DNA of 64,000 nt, from the NCBI GenBank assembly GCA_016748015.1, contig JAAOMT010000372.1:179400-243399 (forward strand), read 5' to 3'. The stretch's first letter is position 1, and each line of letters opens with the position of its first letter. The translations under genes were made by a program, and so were the position numbers. Origin of the DNA: Geosiphon pyriformis (Eukaryota > Glomeromycota > Glomeromycetes > Archaeosporales > Geosiphonaceae). Shown here one piece after another: positions 54,717-64,000 of this stretch. The notes under the pieces are model-generated. The model was not told where the DNA came from, did no database searches, and saw nothing but the letters and a program-made list of their open reading frames with translations.

Positions 54717-56901
54717 ATGGAAGGAAATCCCATTGTCAATACAGAGAAGGAAGGAAATAGTACATTCATTCCAAATCAAATACCAGTTGAGAAAACAAGA
54801 CCTATAACACCTCCATTCAGGTTTGAATATAATAATGTAATAATTGGAAGTGTAAACACAAGCAGTAGAGACAACACACCTTTTAGAATTGCAAATACAT
54901 CAAAGAGAACAGCCCCACACTGACTTTTCTCCACTAACAGGCAACAGACTAGAAGAAAAACATAATAAAAAATACAGACACTTGGAAAAAATAAGTGTTA
55001 AAAACCTAACAGAAAGATTTAATCAGGTCATTGAAGAGGAACTTACTAATAAAACAACAGACCAAACCAACAATTTTGTCTTGTGACCAATGTTCAATAA
55101 GGGAGGTAATAGTAATAAGTTTCAAATAGAAGCCTGGACTGGTAAAAAGGGGGCCTCAAAGTCCCTGAAAAAATTGGATAGACCATTCCAATTGCTTAAT
55201 AAAGATGTTGAGAGAGCAGTGCAGATTGAAACAGCTTTGAGAAAATACAATCCAGAAATTTTGGACATGATCAACAAAGAAAAATCTGTAAAGAAAACCG
55301 ATGAGCAAATGGACAATCCATTTGAGATAAACAAAGATATAGCCGATCTAGAAGAGACTGCAGAAGACATGGAAGATTCTGAATTGGGTTTATCAAACAG
55401 AATGCCAAGCCCAAGCCCAGGCCAAAAGAGTAACAGATTATCTGAGAGGAATGCCACGTCTACAGAAGCAAATCAAGAAGAAGGGTGGAAGACTGTCATT
55501 CACAGCACCAAAAGACATGTTCTATTTGTGCAGATAGTAGACATACCAGAAAAGAACATGGGAAAGAAGGTGGGGTGGATTTATAACCTATTGGGGGATG
55601 TCAGTTAACTTTTGGGGGCTGTAATGGTGAGAAATCAAGAAATCAAAATAGATTTCTCCCAAATTGCTGGAAGGGATCAAGCTAAGAAAATCCTGGCAGA
55701 GACAGATATTGAGTCATTTTTGATGGCAACTGATGACATTGCCAATCAAATGGCTGGTCAAAAGAAGGTTTTAGTTAGGAATATTCCTTTGGGTATTTCT
55801 GACAGAGAAGTTGGAGCTGCCATGAAAAAATTTGGGGAGGTAAAAAAAGTCCAAGTCAAAGTGGCTGGAAAATAGCAGTTAGCAATGGTAGAATTCAGCA
55901 ACCAAGAAGAGGCGACTAGAGCTGTGGACCAATTGTCAACTTTGATCAGAAAAGACACAATTAGAATATATCCAATGATAGGTACCCAAAAGATCATTGA
56001 GCAGAGAAAAACCTGAAAAGCTAAGTTAGTTGGCCTACCACAAAATTGTACTGCTCACTATCTGAGCACCACTTTAGACCAAATCAAGGCCTGATCTTGC
56101 TTTATTCCAAGAACTAGCAGAAACTACACCAGAATGAACTATGTTTACATAAGGTTTGATAGTGAAGCCAGTCATTACAATGCTACCAGTAAGCCTTTGG
56201 TAATTGGGAACACTCTAATTCACTGAGTACCCACTGATGCTAAAGAATGCTATTTTTGTTATCAGATAGGACACTTGGTTTCAAATTGTTCTACTTTACT
56301 TAAAAAAAAAGAGAGAAATACTAAGAAAATAACTAATAACATATGATTAGCCAAATTGTATGTCAGAAAAAATATACCAGAAGAACCCATCAAGGCATTT
56401 GGAGGAAGATTATATGCTGAAATGGCAGCACTAAACCCATCTAATAATAGGAACAATACAAACCCAAGTGGATCTCAAAAAGCAGGCTTGCAAGCAAACA
56501 ACAATAAAGAGCAACAAAAAAGAGAAATAGAACAGCCATAGAAGTCCAAAATTGATGAACTAAGACAACAGGTAAATGAGATGGCTAAACTGCTGAATGC
56601 TGTGGCTTCCAAACTTGGGGTAACAGTAGAAAAGAAAAAAGAAGACAAAGTGGTGATTAATCCACCAAGCCACATATCAGAGGAAAGGAAAGAAGGGAGT
56701 AATAGAAAAGTGAAACAGGATATGTCCTCCAAACATAACTCAGAGGAGAAAAAAGAGGCATACAACTCAGAAAAAAAAATCAATGAAATCAAAAAGGCCC
56801 TGGAACCTATTATAATACTGTTAAAACAAGTGGAGAAACAGGGTAACTGGAATGATGCTATGGCTGGGGAATCTAAATCTATGGAGACAGATGATGTATA
56901 G
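54717..56901 (+). pseudogene. LA-3 ORF1 (double RRM and CCHC)
   Basis: The first in-frame ATG is 54717 (MEGNPIVNTEKEGN). A frameshift near 54900 moves the reading frame, which then holds to the end with several stops (55083, 55606, 55873, 56014, 56092, 56344, 56539). Domains: a Lys/Glu-rich N-terminus, GWKTVIHSTKRH, RRM1 (KVLVRNIPLGISDREVG), RRM2 (KLVGLPQNCTAHYLSTTLDQ then SCFIPRTSRN) and the knuckle CYFCYQIGHLVSNC near 56249-56290. A coiled-coil-like part VNEMAKLLNAVASKLGVTVEKK and an acidic end follow. The TAG 56899-56901 overlaps the ORF2 ATG. Confidence 0.87.
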
Positions 56902-58165
56902 TACATTCAACTTTAACTTAGAACAGAACATTGCTGATAATAATACTTGGAAAATAGGAACTATTAATGTTAGAGGACTTAACAATCTTAGCAAAGCTGA
57001 GGAAGTGCTACAATGAATTAAAGATAAACAGTTTGATTTTGTGGTCATTACAGAAACTAAACTGACCCCACTCAAAGAAAAAGGGGTGTTTTTTGGTACT
57101 AAGGGATATCACGTCTTTTGGGAGTCAAGCACTGAGAAACAAATGAGAACTAAAATGGGCATATTGGTTAAAAAATGTTGGACTCACCATGTGAAGATAA
57201 TCAGAGGTTATCAGGGAAGACTGTTGCATCTGGTACTAAAATTTAAGGGTAAAATAAGTGTATACATAGTTGGGTTATACATGCCTGCATCAAAATTACC
57301 TACTGAAAAGGCAGTTGCAAAAGAGATCAGGAAGCTTTTAGCAGACATTGTGCAAAACAAAGAAATTGTTATAGTGGTGGACAATTTAAATAAAGATCTG
57401 GCAGCTAAATTACTTGAAGAGACAATTGTCACAAACAAAGAAAAAAAATGTCCCACTGCAATATTGCTGCAACAGATGAATCTGATGAATATACATAAAA
57501 TATGTAGTAAACAATCTGGATAATACATGGACAGCAAATGGAGTACAAAGGAGATTGGATTATGTGTTTACTGATGTTATTACAGTCTTACTGGTTACAA
57601 ATATTGAAGTGATTAATGTGAATGAATCATTTAGCACTGATTACAAAGCAGTAGTAACAATCATCCGATCTAATAGAATCTTGACAGGCACTAAAAAATC
57701 TAAATCTGGAAGAAAGAAGTGTAGCACAATTATGATAGATGTTAAAAAAGCATTTGGAGTTCAATGGAAGATCTATGCTAGAGAAACTGATTAACTAACA
57801 GATAAAGTGTGAAAAAAATCAATAGATAACAGTAATAATGATCTAAACCAGATGTGGCTTACAATCAAGGAGATTGTGTTACAAGCTGCTGAGTGCCTAC
57901 CAAAAAGAAAAGTGGGAGCCCAATCTGCACACACAAAAAAAGAATGTATGGATTACAAGCTTGTTAAGATTGTTACTGATATAATCAAATAAATAAGAGT
58001 AAACAATACAGATATGCATAATAACAATGTTATGCAGCTATTGGCCAAATGAAAACAATTGAAACCTGAGGCTGTTAATGCATATTTGATGAATTTCCCA
58101 AAAGATAAGCTCATTGTTAAATTACTAAGTACCAAAAAAGAATACAGATCTATACTGCATGCTAG
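56894..58165 (+). pseudogene. LA-3 ORF2, endonuclease and linker
   Basis: ATG 56894 begins MYSTFNLEQN. The APE endonuclease shows TINVRGLNN, FVVITETKL, YIVGLYMPAS and IVIVVDNLNKD (the GDFN position). LDYVFTD lies in a shifted frame near 57555, then STDYKAVV, where LINE endonucleases usually have His after the Asp. A TGA near 57015 and a frameshift near 57520 break it. After TIIRSNRILTGTKKSKSG the linker to RT continues with stops until G1-4 at 58166. Confidence 0.83.
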
Positions 58166-58845
58166 TGTTATGGGTTGGAGTAACAAGCTAATGGATAGCA
58201 AGGGAGAACAGAATTGTAGGATAATGAAAATAATCAAAGGGAAATTCAACTTTAAAGAGCAAATTGAATGAGTATGGATTTAATGTGCGAGATCAGTCTC
58301 ATAAAATATTTCAGTCGCTATTCTTTTTAAAGGTAATTGGAGAATCTGAAGGTAGAGGGATAGTCTGTACTGTCAACAATTGATCACCACTGGTATAATT
58401 CTATGCCTCATATCAGCACTCTTAAAATTCAATATTAGGTATCAACTTGTGCTTTTCAGTTACATTTATTCAAATACTATAATTATATACATCAGGAAAA
58501 AGCCAACAAGTAATTTTTTATCCTAAAATGTTTGGATACTTGAAGGTAGGAAAAGGGAAATTAGTGATAAGAGAGTAATTGAGATGAAAGTTGTTATTTT
58601 TATTTATTTGATTCTTGTCTGAAAGATGATTTTCTATAGCTAAAAGACTTATTGCTTATATAGTTATTGAAAGTGGTCAATGACCAGGTCAATGACTAGG
58701 TCAATGATTAGGTCAATGATCAGATTAATGGTCAGATTATTGATCAGATTAATGATCACTATCTAAAAATAGAATGGCTAATTATATGACATCAGTGACT
58801 AATACATGTGATAACTAATAAAAATTATGGGTTTTAACTGTAACA
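58166..58845 (-). repeat. 3' LTR of G1-4
   Basis: This 680-bp LTR runs TGTTATGGG to CTGTAACA on the plus strand. It has seven 12-bp units at 58675-58758, with GGTCAATGACCA-like and GATTAATGATCA-like variants. Confidence 0.93.
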
Positions 58846-59565
58846 TCATCCTTTCCAAAGAGATTGAGCTCCGGCAAAATCAAGCTATTTATAGGGTATT
58901 CTAATTGAAGGGTTTTGTCTAACTTAAAACTAACTAGTTTGTTGAAGTTTTTTGTGAATAGAGTATATAGTACTTGAGGCAAAAAAAGCTTTGTATCCAA
59001 GAAACCAAATCTTTGTATAAGAGTTTTGGCTCTTCTTGCAATAGTCAAAACTCTTAGGACATCTAAACATATAATGCCCAAAATTTCCACTTGTATCTCT
59101 GAAGTTGTTTTTTTCATGAGCTTCATTTTTTCTATGATTTCACCAAGATAACCATAAAGTTCTAGTTGCCTTCCATATGACAAGTTTTTGTCTATGGGCA
59201 AGATTTCCTTAATCATTTTTCCAATTGTCATGGAAGATGTAAGTATTGCTGCTATTATACTTTCTAGCAAATACTTATCCATTTTGCTACCAATTTTTTC
59301 TCTTCTGGTAGTGGTTTTCTTTGGTCTAATAACAGTATGTGTTCTACTGTTATCAGTTATGGTGGTTTGTTTTCCAATGGTCAGAGTAGCATTTGGATAA
59401 TTTTTGATTCAGTACTTATGGAGAATGTAGAAAGTGTTTTGAATGTTTTGATCTAGGAAATAATTGTTCATGTTGATTGAAGATACCTCTGTTTTGGGAA
59501 TGGTTCATTTATTTATATCTGATTTTTGTTGATCATTTGGGTTGGTATTACCACAACAGATAACC
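58815..59565 (-). pseudogene. G1-4 3' accessory ORF
   Basis: On the minus strand the part from MDKYLLESIIAAIL to LFGKDDVTVKTHNFY is open for 155 codons (58815-59282). The preceding part (CCGNTNPNDQQ, FLDQNIQNTFYIL, TLTIGKQTTITDNS) is readable but has stops near 59420. The protein is that of G1-1. The final codons lie in the LTR. Confidence 0.75.
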
Positions 59566-60826
59566 AATCAGGTCATTTGTGATATTTCTTAAGTCGTATG
59601 CCATGAACAGAATGATCATTAAAGATTGTTCCATATTGATTTTGTAAAATATAAGAACCATTGTTCAAAACTTTGTTGACTATAAAGAGTCCTTTCTACT
59701 GGCTAGAGAATTTATCACCATAGACATTGTTTTTGTCTGAACGGTATTTCAAAACTAAGTCACCAACACTTAAGGAAAGTGTTTTATAGGTCTTTTTTTT
59801 TTTGAGCTTCTCTTGGAACTGTTTTATCTTTTCAAAGGCAATTATCCGTGCTTTTACCAATGAGTCAAGAATGGTACCAAGTCTTCTTTGCAAAATGTTC
59901 TTGTAATTTCCTATTGTTATTTCTTCAAAAAGTATTGTTTCTATATCCATTTCTATTGGTAGAGTTGCCATTTATCCATAGAGCAGATAAAAAGGTTCAT
60001 AACTTGTTATGTCATGATTCACAGTTCTTTAGGCAAACAAAGCTGAAGGCAATACTTTGTCCCATAGGTTGGTTTCTTCACTGGTTTTGGCTAAGGTTTC
60101 ACATAGTGTTCTATTGAAATGTTCTACTAAGCCATTTATTTGAGAGTGATAAGGGGAAGAGAGTTTATGACGTATTCCCATTTTTCTGCAAAGTTCTTCA
60201 ACCAGTGTACTGAGAAAAGCTCTTTTTCTATCAGATAAAAGTTCTTTGGGGCAGCTGTGGTGACAGATAATATCTTCATAAATGAAATTGGCAATTGAGA
60301 CTACTGTTTGATCTGAGATGGCTCTTGCTTCTACCCACTTTGTAAGATAGTCGGTAACTGTGATAATATATCTGTTGCCATCAGGAGTTACTGTTAAAGG
60401 TCCAACAATATCTATACCAATTCTGTCAAATGGTTGACCAACAGAGATCGGATGGATATCTTCCTTGTGATTGGGTTTTTCTTTTCTTTGGCAGATATCA
60501 CAGGTTTTGATGTATTCAGCAATGTCTTTTCCCAAGATAGATCAATAATAGTAAGCTAAAGTTTTCTGAATTGTTTTTGTTTTTCCAAAGTGTCCAGCTA
60601 ATGGATCAGAGTACATATTGTAGATCACAATTTCTTTTTCTTCAAATCTAATGACTTTTTGAAGGTGGTCAGAATCTTTTCTATTTCTTTTATATAACTG
60701 GTTCTGGCAAATTAAATAGAAATTTAATTGTTTGTGCAAATGTTCTCTTTGCTGTCAAGTATAGTCTGGCGGGTATTGTTCTTTACCCAAAAATTCCATT
60801 AAGGCAGAGTAGTTGTTCAAGTCCAT
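59560..60826 (-). pseudogene. G1-4 integrase
   Basis: The ATG at 60826 gives MDLDNYSALMEF, 65 bases after the RNase H stop. The zinc domain shows YNMYSDPLAGHF (first His replaced by Tyr) and KTCDICQRKE. The core shows FDRIGIDIVG, LLSDRK and SQINGLVEHFNRT. Stops lie near 60743, 60542, 60029, 59970 and 59696. The C-terminal module shows FIVNKVLNNGSYIL. The three catalytic acidic positions are still readable. Confidence 0.88.
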
Positions 60827-60891
60827 TATCATGTTTGTTTGTGGGGGAGTTATAAATAATTAAGTTGGGTTGGTTTGAGAGAGTTTTACTA

Positions 60892-62088
60892 TTACTGGAT
60901 GGTAAGTCTGGAGAGAGCGTCGGCATTTTGATGATTAGCTCCTTTGTAGTGTTGAATGTCATAGTCGAATTCATCCAAGTAGAGTATCCAGTGAGTTATC
61001 CATTTATGTTCCAGGTTTTTTTTGTTGCATAGCCAAACCAAAGCTTGGTAATTTGTTACCACCAAAAATTTCACACCCTTAAGATATTTGTCCCAGTAGC
61101 TGGTAGCCCAAACTACTGCTAAGCATTCTTGCTTAGTGACTGAGTAGTTCCTTTCTGCTGGTGTAAGAGTTCTACTGACATATGCTATGGCATGTTCCCT
61201 GCCATCTTTGTCTTTTTGGAAAAGAACAGCACCAAGTCCATAGCCAGATACATTAGTATGGAGAATAAAAGGTTGATCCAGATTAGGTTGCATAAGGATG
61301 AATTCTGTAACCAGTTTTTCCTTCAGAATTTCAAATGCTTTTTGTTGATGAGTGCCCCAGTGATAATTGATGTTTTTTCTAAGTAGCTGATTGAAAGGAG
61401 TGGCAATTTTGAAGAAATCTTTGACAAATTTGTGATAATAAGAGGCCAAACCAAAAAAAGAGCGTAGTTCATGAACATTCATTGGTTGTCTAATGTTTTG
61501 AACTTTTTCAATTTTGGCTGGATCAGGGAAGATTCCATCTTTTGTAATAAGATGGCCAAGGAACTGGGTGAATTGACATCCAAAGAATGATTTGATTGGA
61601 TTGATCTTGAGGCCAGCATTTCTAAGGAGATTAAAAACCTTTTGCAAATGTTCAAGGTGTTCATCCCGGGTTTTTGAGTATACCATTATGTCGTCCAAGT
61701 AGACTAGAACAAAGTTTTCTTTTACTGATTCAAATACTTTGTCCATTAAGCATTGAAAGGTGGGAGAAGCATTTGTGAGACCAAAAGGCATGACTGTGAA
61801 TTCGTAGGTGCCATACTTGGTGATGAAGACAGTTTTCTTTCTGCTTTCTGGATCCATCTCTACTTGCCAAAATCCAGCAGTTAAGTCAATGATTGAGAAG
61901 AAAGTGGCACCATAGAATTGGTCTAGCATTGCATTAATCTTAGAAAGTGGGTACATGTCTCTTTCAGTAATAGTATTTAATTGGCAATAGTCAACACAAA
62001 AGCATAGGGTTCCTCCTTTTTTGGATATCACTACAACCAGGAATGCCCATTCACTCTTGGTTTCCTGTATAAATCCAAGGTTTTTCAT
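60892..62088 (-). CDS. G1-4 reverse transcriptase and RNase H, open reading frame
   Basis: This is the longest intact RT-RNase H frame in the window, 398 codons from MKNLGFIQETKSEWAF. RT: FCVDYCQLNTI, DLTAGFWQVEMD, PFGLTNASPTFQ and YLDDIMVYS near 61680-61705. RNase H: HTNVSGYGLGAVLF, where the first Asp is Asn, then KQECLAVVWA, VTNYQALVWL (second-to-last Asp is also Asn) and NADALSRL. RNase H is therefore probably inactive although no stop is present. The frame continues upstream into protease after a TAA at 62134-62136. It ends LTIQ, TAA 60892-60894. Confidence 0.92.
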   Translation of the reverse strand: MKNLGFIQETKSEWAFLVVVISKKGGTLCFCVDYCQLNTITERDMYPLSKINAMLDQFYGATFFSIIDLTAGFWQVEMDPESRKKTVFITKYGTYEFTVMPFGLTNASPTFQCLMDKVFESVKENFVLVYLDDIMVYSKTRDEHLEHLQKVFNLLRNAGLKINPIKSFFGCQFTQFLGHLITKDGIFPDPAKIEKVQNIRQPMNVHELRSFFGLASYYHKFVKDFFKIATPFNQLLRKNINYHWGTHQQKAFEILKEKLVTEFILMQPNLDQPFILHTNVSGYGLGAVLFQKDKDGREHAIAYVSRTLTPAERNYSVTKQECLAVVWATSYWDKYLKGVKFLVVTNYQALVWLCNKKNLEHKWITHWILYLDEFDYDIQHYKGANHQNADALSRLTIQ

Positions 62089-62133
62089 TCGGGTTATTTC
62101 CTTTTTGATAAACTTATCATTGTGCTGGTTGAA

Positions 62134-63709
62134 TTAATAGAGCTTCAAATGGATGGGACAAGTTTCTCTGGTGATGATGGTGTGTTGTATCACATGTGTA
62201 CATCTAGGAGGTTCACCTTCTTTTGAGATAACTGGGCTGTTTCTAGCCAGCAGGTTTTCAATGTCTATCTTTCTTTCTTCTGAAGAGGGTTCTCTTTGTT
62301 CTACNNNNNNNNNNNNNNNNNNNNNNNNNNNNNNNNNNNNNNNNNNNNNNNNNNNNNNNNNNNNNNNNNNNNNNNNNNNNNNNNNNNNNNNNNNNNNNNN
62401 NNNNNNNNNNNNNNNNNNNNNNNNNNNNNNNNNNNNNNNNNNNNNNNNNNNNNNNNNNNNNNNNNNNNNNNNNNNNNNNNNNNNNNNNNNNNNNNNNNNN
62501 NNNNNNNNNNNNNNNNNNNNNNNNNNNNNNNNNNNNNNNNNNNNNNNNNNNNNNNNNNNNNNNNNNNNNNNNNNNNNNNNNNNNNNNNNNNNNNNNNNNN
62601 NNNNNNNNNNNNNNNNNNNNNNNNNNNNNNNNNNNNNNNNNNNNNNNNNNNNNNNNNNNNNNNNNNNNNNNNNNNNNNNNNNNNNNNNNNNNNNNNNNNN
62701 NNNNNNNNNNNNNNNNNNNNNNNNNNNNNNNNNNNNNNNNNNNNNNNNNNNNNNNNNNNNNNNNNNNNNNNNNNNNNNNNNNNNNNNNNNNNNNNNNNNN
62801 NNNNNNNNNNNNNNNNNNNNNNNNNNNNNNNNNNNNNNNNNNNNNNNNNNNNNNNNNNNNNNNNNNNNNNNNNNNNNNNNNNNNNNNNNNNNNNNNNNNN
62901 NNNNNNNNNNNNNNNNNNNNNNNNNNNNNNNNNNNNNNNNNNNNNNNNNNNNNNNNNNNNNNNNNNNNNNNNNNNNNNNNNNNNNNNNNNNNNNNNNNNN
63001 NNNNNNNNNNNCTTCAAATACTTCCATATCAGTTTCAATGCTGATGCCATTAATGTGGACAGGAATAGCTTTGGCTATGCCAAGCCCTTTTTTCTTATCA
63101 CCATGCACATTGGTCATTGGTCATGTGGATGGTTCATCAATTTTTCTGCCAATTGCTTCAAGAAAGTGTTTAGCAATAACACTAACAGATGATCCACTGT
63201 CTAGGATCAAATCAATGAAGTAGCCAGCCACTTGGGCTTTGCAAATTAGAGGAGTGACATTGTTATTGTCAGCAAGTCCAGCTTGGCAAGGGCATTTGTT
63301 GGTTTTGGGTGTCTTTTTCTTTGGAATCAGAGATTTGCGAAGATTTTTTCTGAATTGTGGATGGGTTATCAATTGGCCAAAGGTTATATGTGCTGGGGTT
63401 TCCATGAGGTCTTTGACAACAGAATAGGGGCCAGATTTTTGTACTATTTCTGGGGGTTCAAACTTTGGAGGGTTCTTGAAAACTTTGGCTTTTGGGGGTT
63501 CATTGTTGTCAGCAGTTGATGTAAAAGCTTTATTGGGGTCCAGAACGAAATCAACTTTGGCTTTCTTCTTCTTTCTTGTGGATTCAGAGGGGTTGATTGC
63601 TAGTTCATTTATGTTATGGTCATCATCAGTTAAGTTAAAAATGTAAAAAGGGTTTTCTTCTGGTTGGCTTGTACTCTCACCTTTTGGAAATGCGCCTACC
63701 AGTTTAAAG
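62134..63709 (-). pseudogene. G1-4 protease and linker, partly unknown bases
   Basis: On the minus strand the pol frame runs from the frameshift heptamer through a Lys-rich part to METPAHITFGQLITH and the protease motif LILDSGSSVSVIAKHF near 63165-63215. Then come MTNVHGDKKKGLGIAKAIP, a gap of N, and VEQREPSSEERKIDIENLL before RT. A TGA stands near 63118 after DEPST, as in G1-1, and a TAA at 62134. Confidence 0.82.
62305..63011. other. Assembly gap (707 N)
   Basis: The unknown bases replace the linker between protease and RT. In G1-1 and G1-2 the matching segment is about 600 bp, so the size given here is probably an estimate. Confidence 0.97.
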
Positions 63710-64000
63710 ACTGATAAACAGTGGCTTCAACTAGGGGATCCTCTCCAAAGAAATTAATGTTGACATGATTGGGTCTTTGATTGGGAACATTGTTGTTGTT
63801 GTTGGGTCTGTTGTTTTGGTTGTCATTGTTTCTGGGAGCTAGAAGAGGCAGTGGAAGATTGTTACAATTTCTTGAATAATGTTCAGTTAATCCACAACGA
63901 TAGCACACAGGTGGGCCACGATTTTGCTGTCTTTGATAAGGAGGTTGCTGGGGTTGGTTAAAACGAGGTTCATATCTAGGTCTTGGTGATTGCTGGTTAT
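63696..64000 (-). pseudogene. G1-4 gag, C-terminal end
   Basis: The knuckle CYRCGLTEHYSRNC near 63865-63908 keeps the C-x2-C-x4-H-x4-C spacing. It is followed by an Asn-rich tail and FFGEDPLVEATVYQSLNW. The stop at 63696-63698 is preceded by the TTTAAAC heptamer (63702-63708 on the minus strand). The rest of gag lies to the right. Confidence 0.87.

Larger units (their letters stand above)
54499..58165 (+). mobile_element. LINE LA-3, 5' part, cut by G1-4
   Basis: This copy shows the 5' end of the autonomous LINE: a 5' UTR of about 200 bp, ORF1 and the ORF2 start. It is inserted in LN-5 and is interrupted at 58165 by the LTR of G1-4. It carries the unoccupied versions of the sites where G1-1 and G1-2 inserted into LA-1. 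Confidence 0.88.
58166..64000 (-). mobile_element. Ty3/gypsy element G1-4, 3' part, runs off the window
   Basis: The minus-strand element has its 3' LTR at 58166-58845, accessory ORF, integrase, RNase H, RT, protease (partly unknown bases) and the end of gag. It is inserted in LA-3; the bases before the LTR are CTAG. The 5' LTR lies to the right of the window. Confidence 0.92.

Overview
The window is eukaryotic, very AT-rich and made almost wholly of nested retrotransposons. I see no host gene, rRNA, tRNA, CRISPR array or DNA transposon. RRM/zinc-knuckle LINEs with RNase H, Ty3/gypsy elements, heavy decay and the AT-rich base composition would fit a TE-loaded early-diverging fungus such as a Glomeromycotina (arbuscular mycorrhizal) genome. 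That placement is an inference from style, not a database result.

Four families make up the window. Names are mine. G1 is a Ty3/gypsy LTR element with copies G1-1 (1-4923, +), G1-2 (6893-14394, +, both LTRs), G1-3 (18781-26417, -), G1-4 (58166-64000, -) and a solo LTR (24848-25512, +). G2 is a second, longer Ty3/gypsy family that carries a dUTPase domain (43495-53686, -, both LTRs). LA is an autonomous LINE with ORF1 (two RRM-like domains plus CCHC knuckle) and ORF2 (endonuclease, RT, RNase H, C-terminal CCHC); its copies are LA-1 (4924-6892 plus 14395-18685, +), LA-2 (34471-37802, -) and LA-3 (54499-58165, +). LN is an ORF1-only LINE of about 2.4-2.6 kb that ends in the same 3' tail as LA; there are seven copies, LN-1 to LN-7, between 26418 and 54498.

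Layout from left to right. G1-1 sits in LA-1 ORF1, and G1-2 sits in LA-1 ORF2 with a 4-bp GTAG duplication. LA-1 ends in poly(A) at an assembly gap (18695-18757). G1-3 follows on the minus strand, its gag split by a solo LTR with GTAA duplications. From 26418 to 43494 there is a nested pile of LN copies plus LA-2: LN-2 in LN-1, LN-4 in LN-3, LN-7 in LN-6, LN-6 in LN-5. G2 is inserted into LN-5 (CTGG duplication). LN-5 resumes at 53687 and is cut by LA-3, which is itself cut by G1-4. Several junctions can be read to the base because both target-site duplications are present.

How the parts work together. G1 shows gag, then a conserved T_TTA_AAC heptamer just before the gag stop, then protease, RT and RNase H in the -1 frame. 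A conserved stop follows, then a separate integrase ORF and a further ORF of unknown function that ends inside the 3' LTR. G2 reads gag, protease, dUTPase, RT, RNase H, integrase and a 3' ORF. LN lacks an RT. Its ORF1 matches LA ORF1 in domain order and its 3' end matches LA, so it is best read as a parasite of the LA machinery. All copies contain stops or frameshifts, many of them explained by C-to-T or G-to-A changes.
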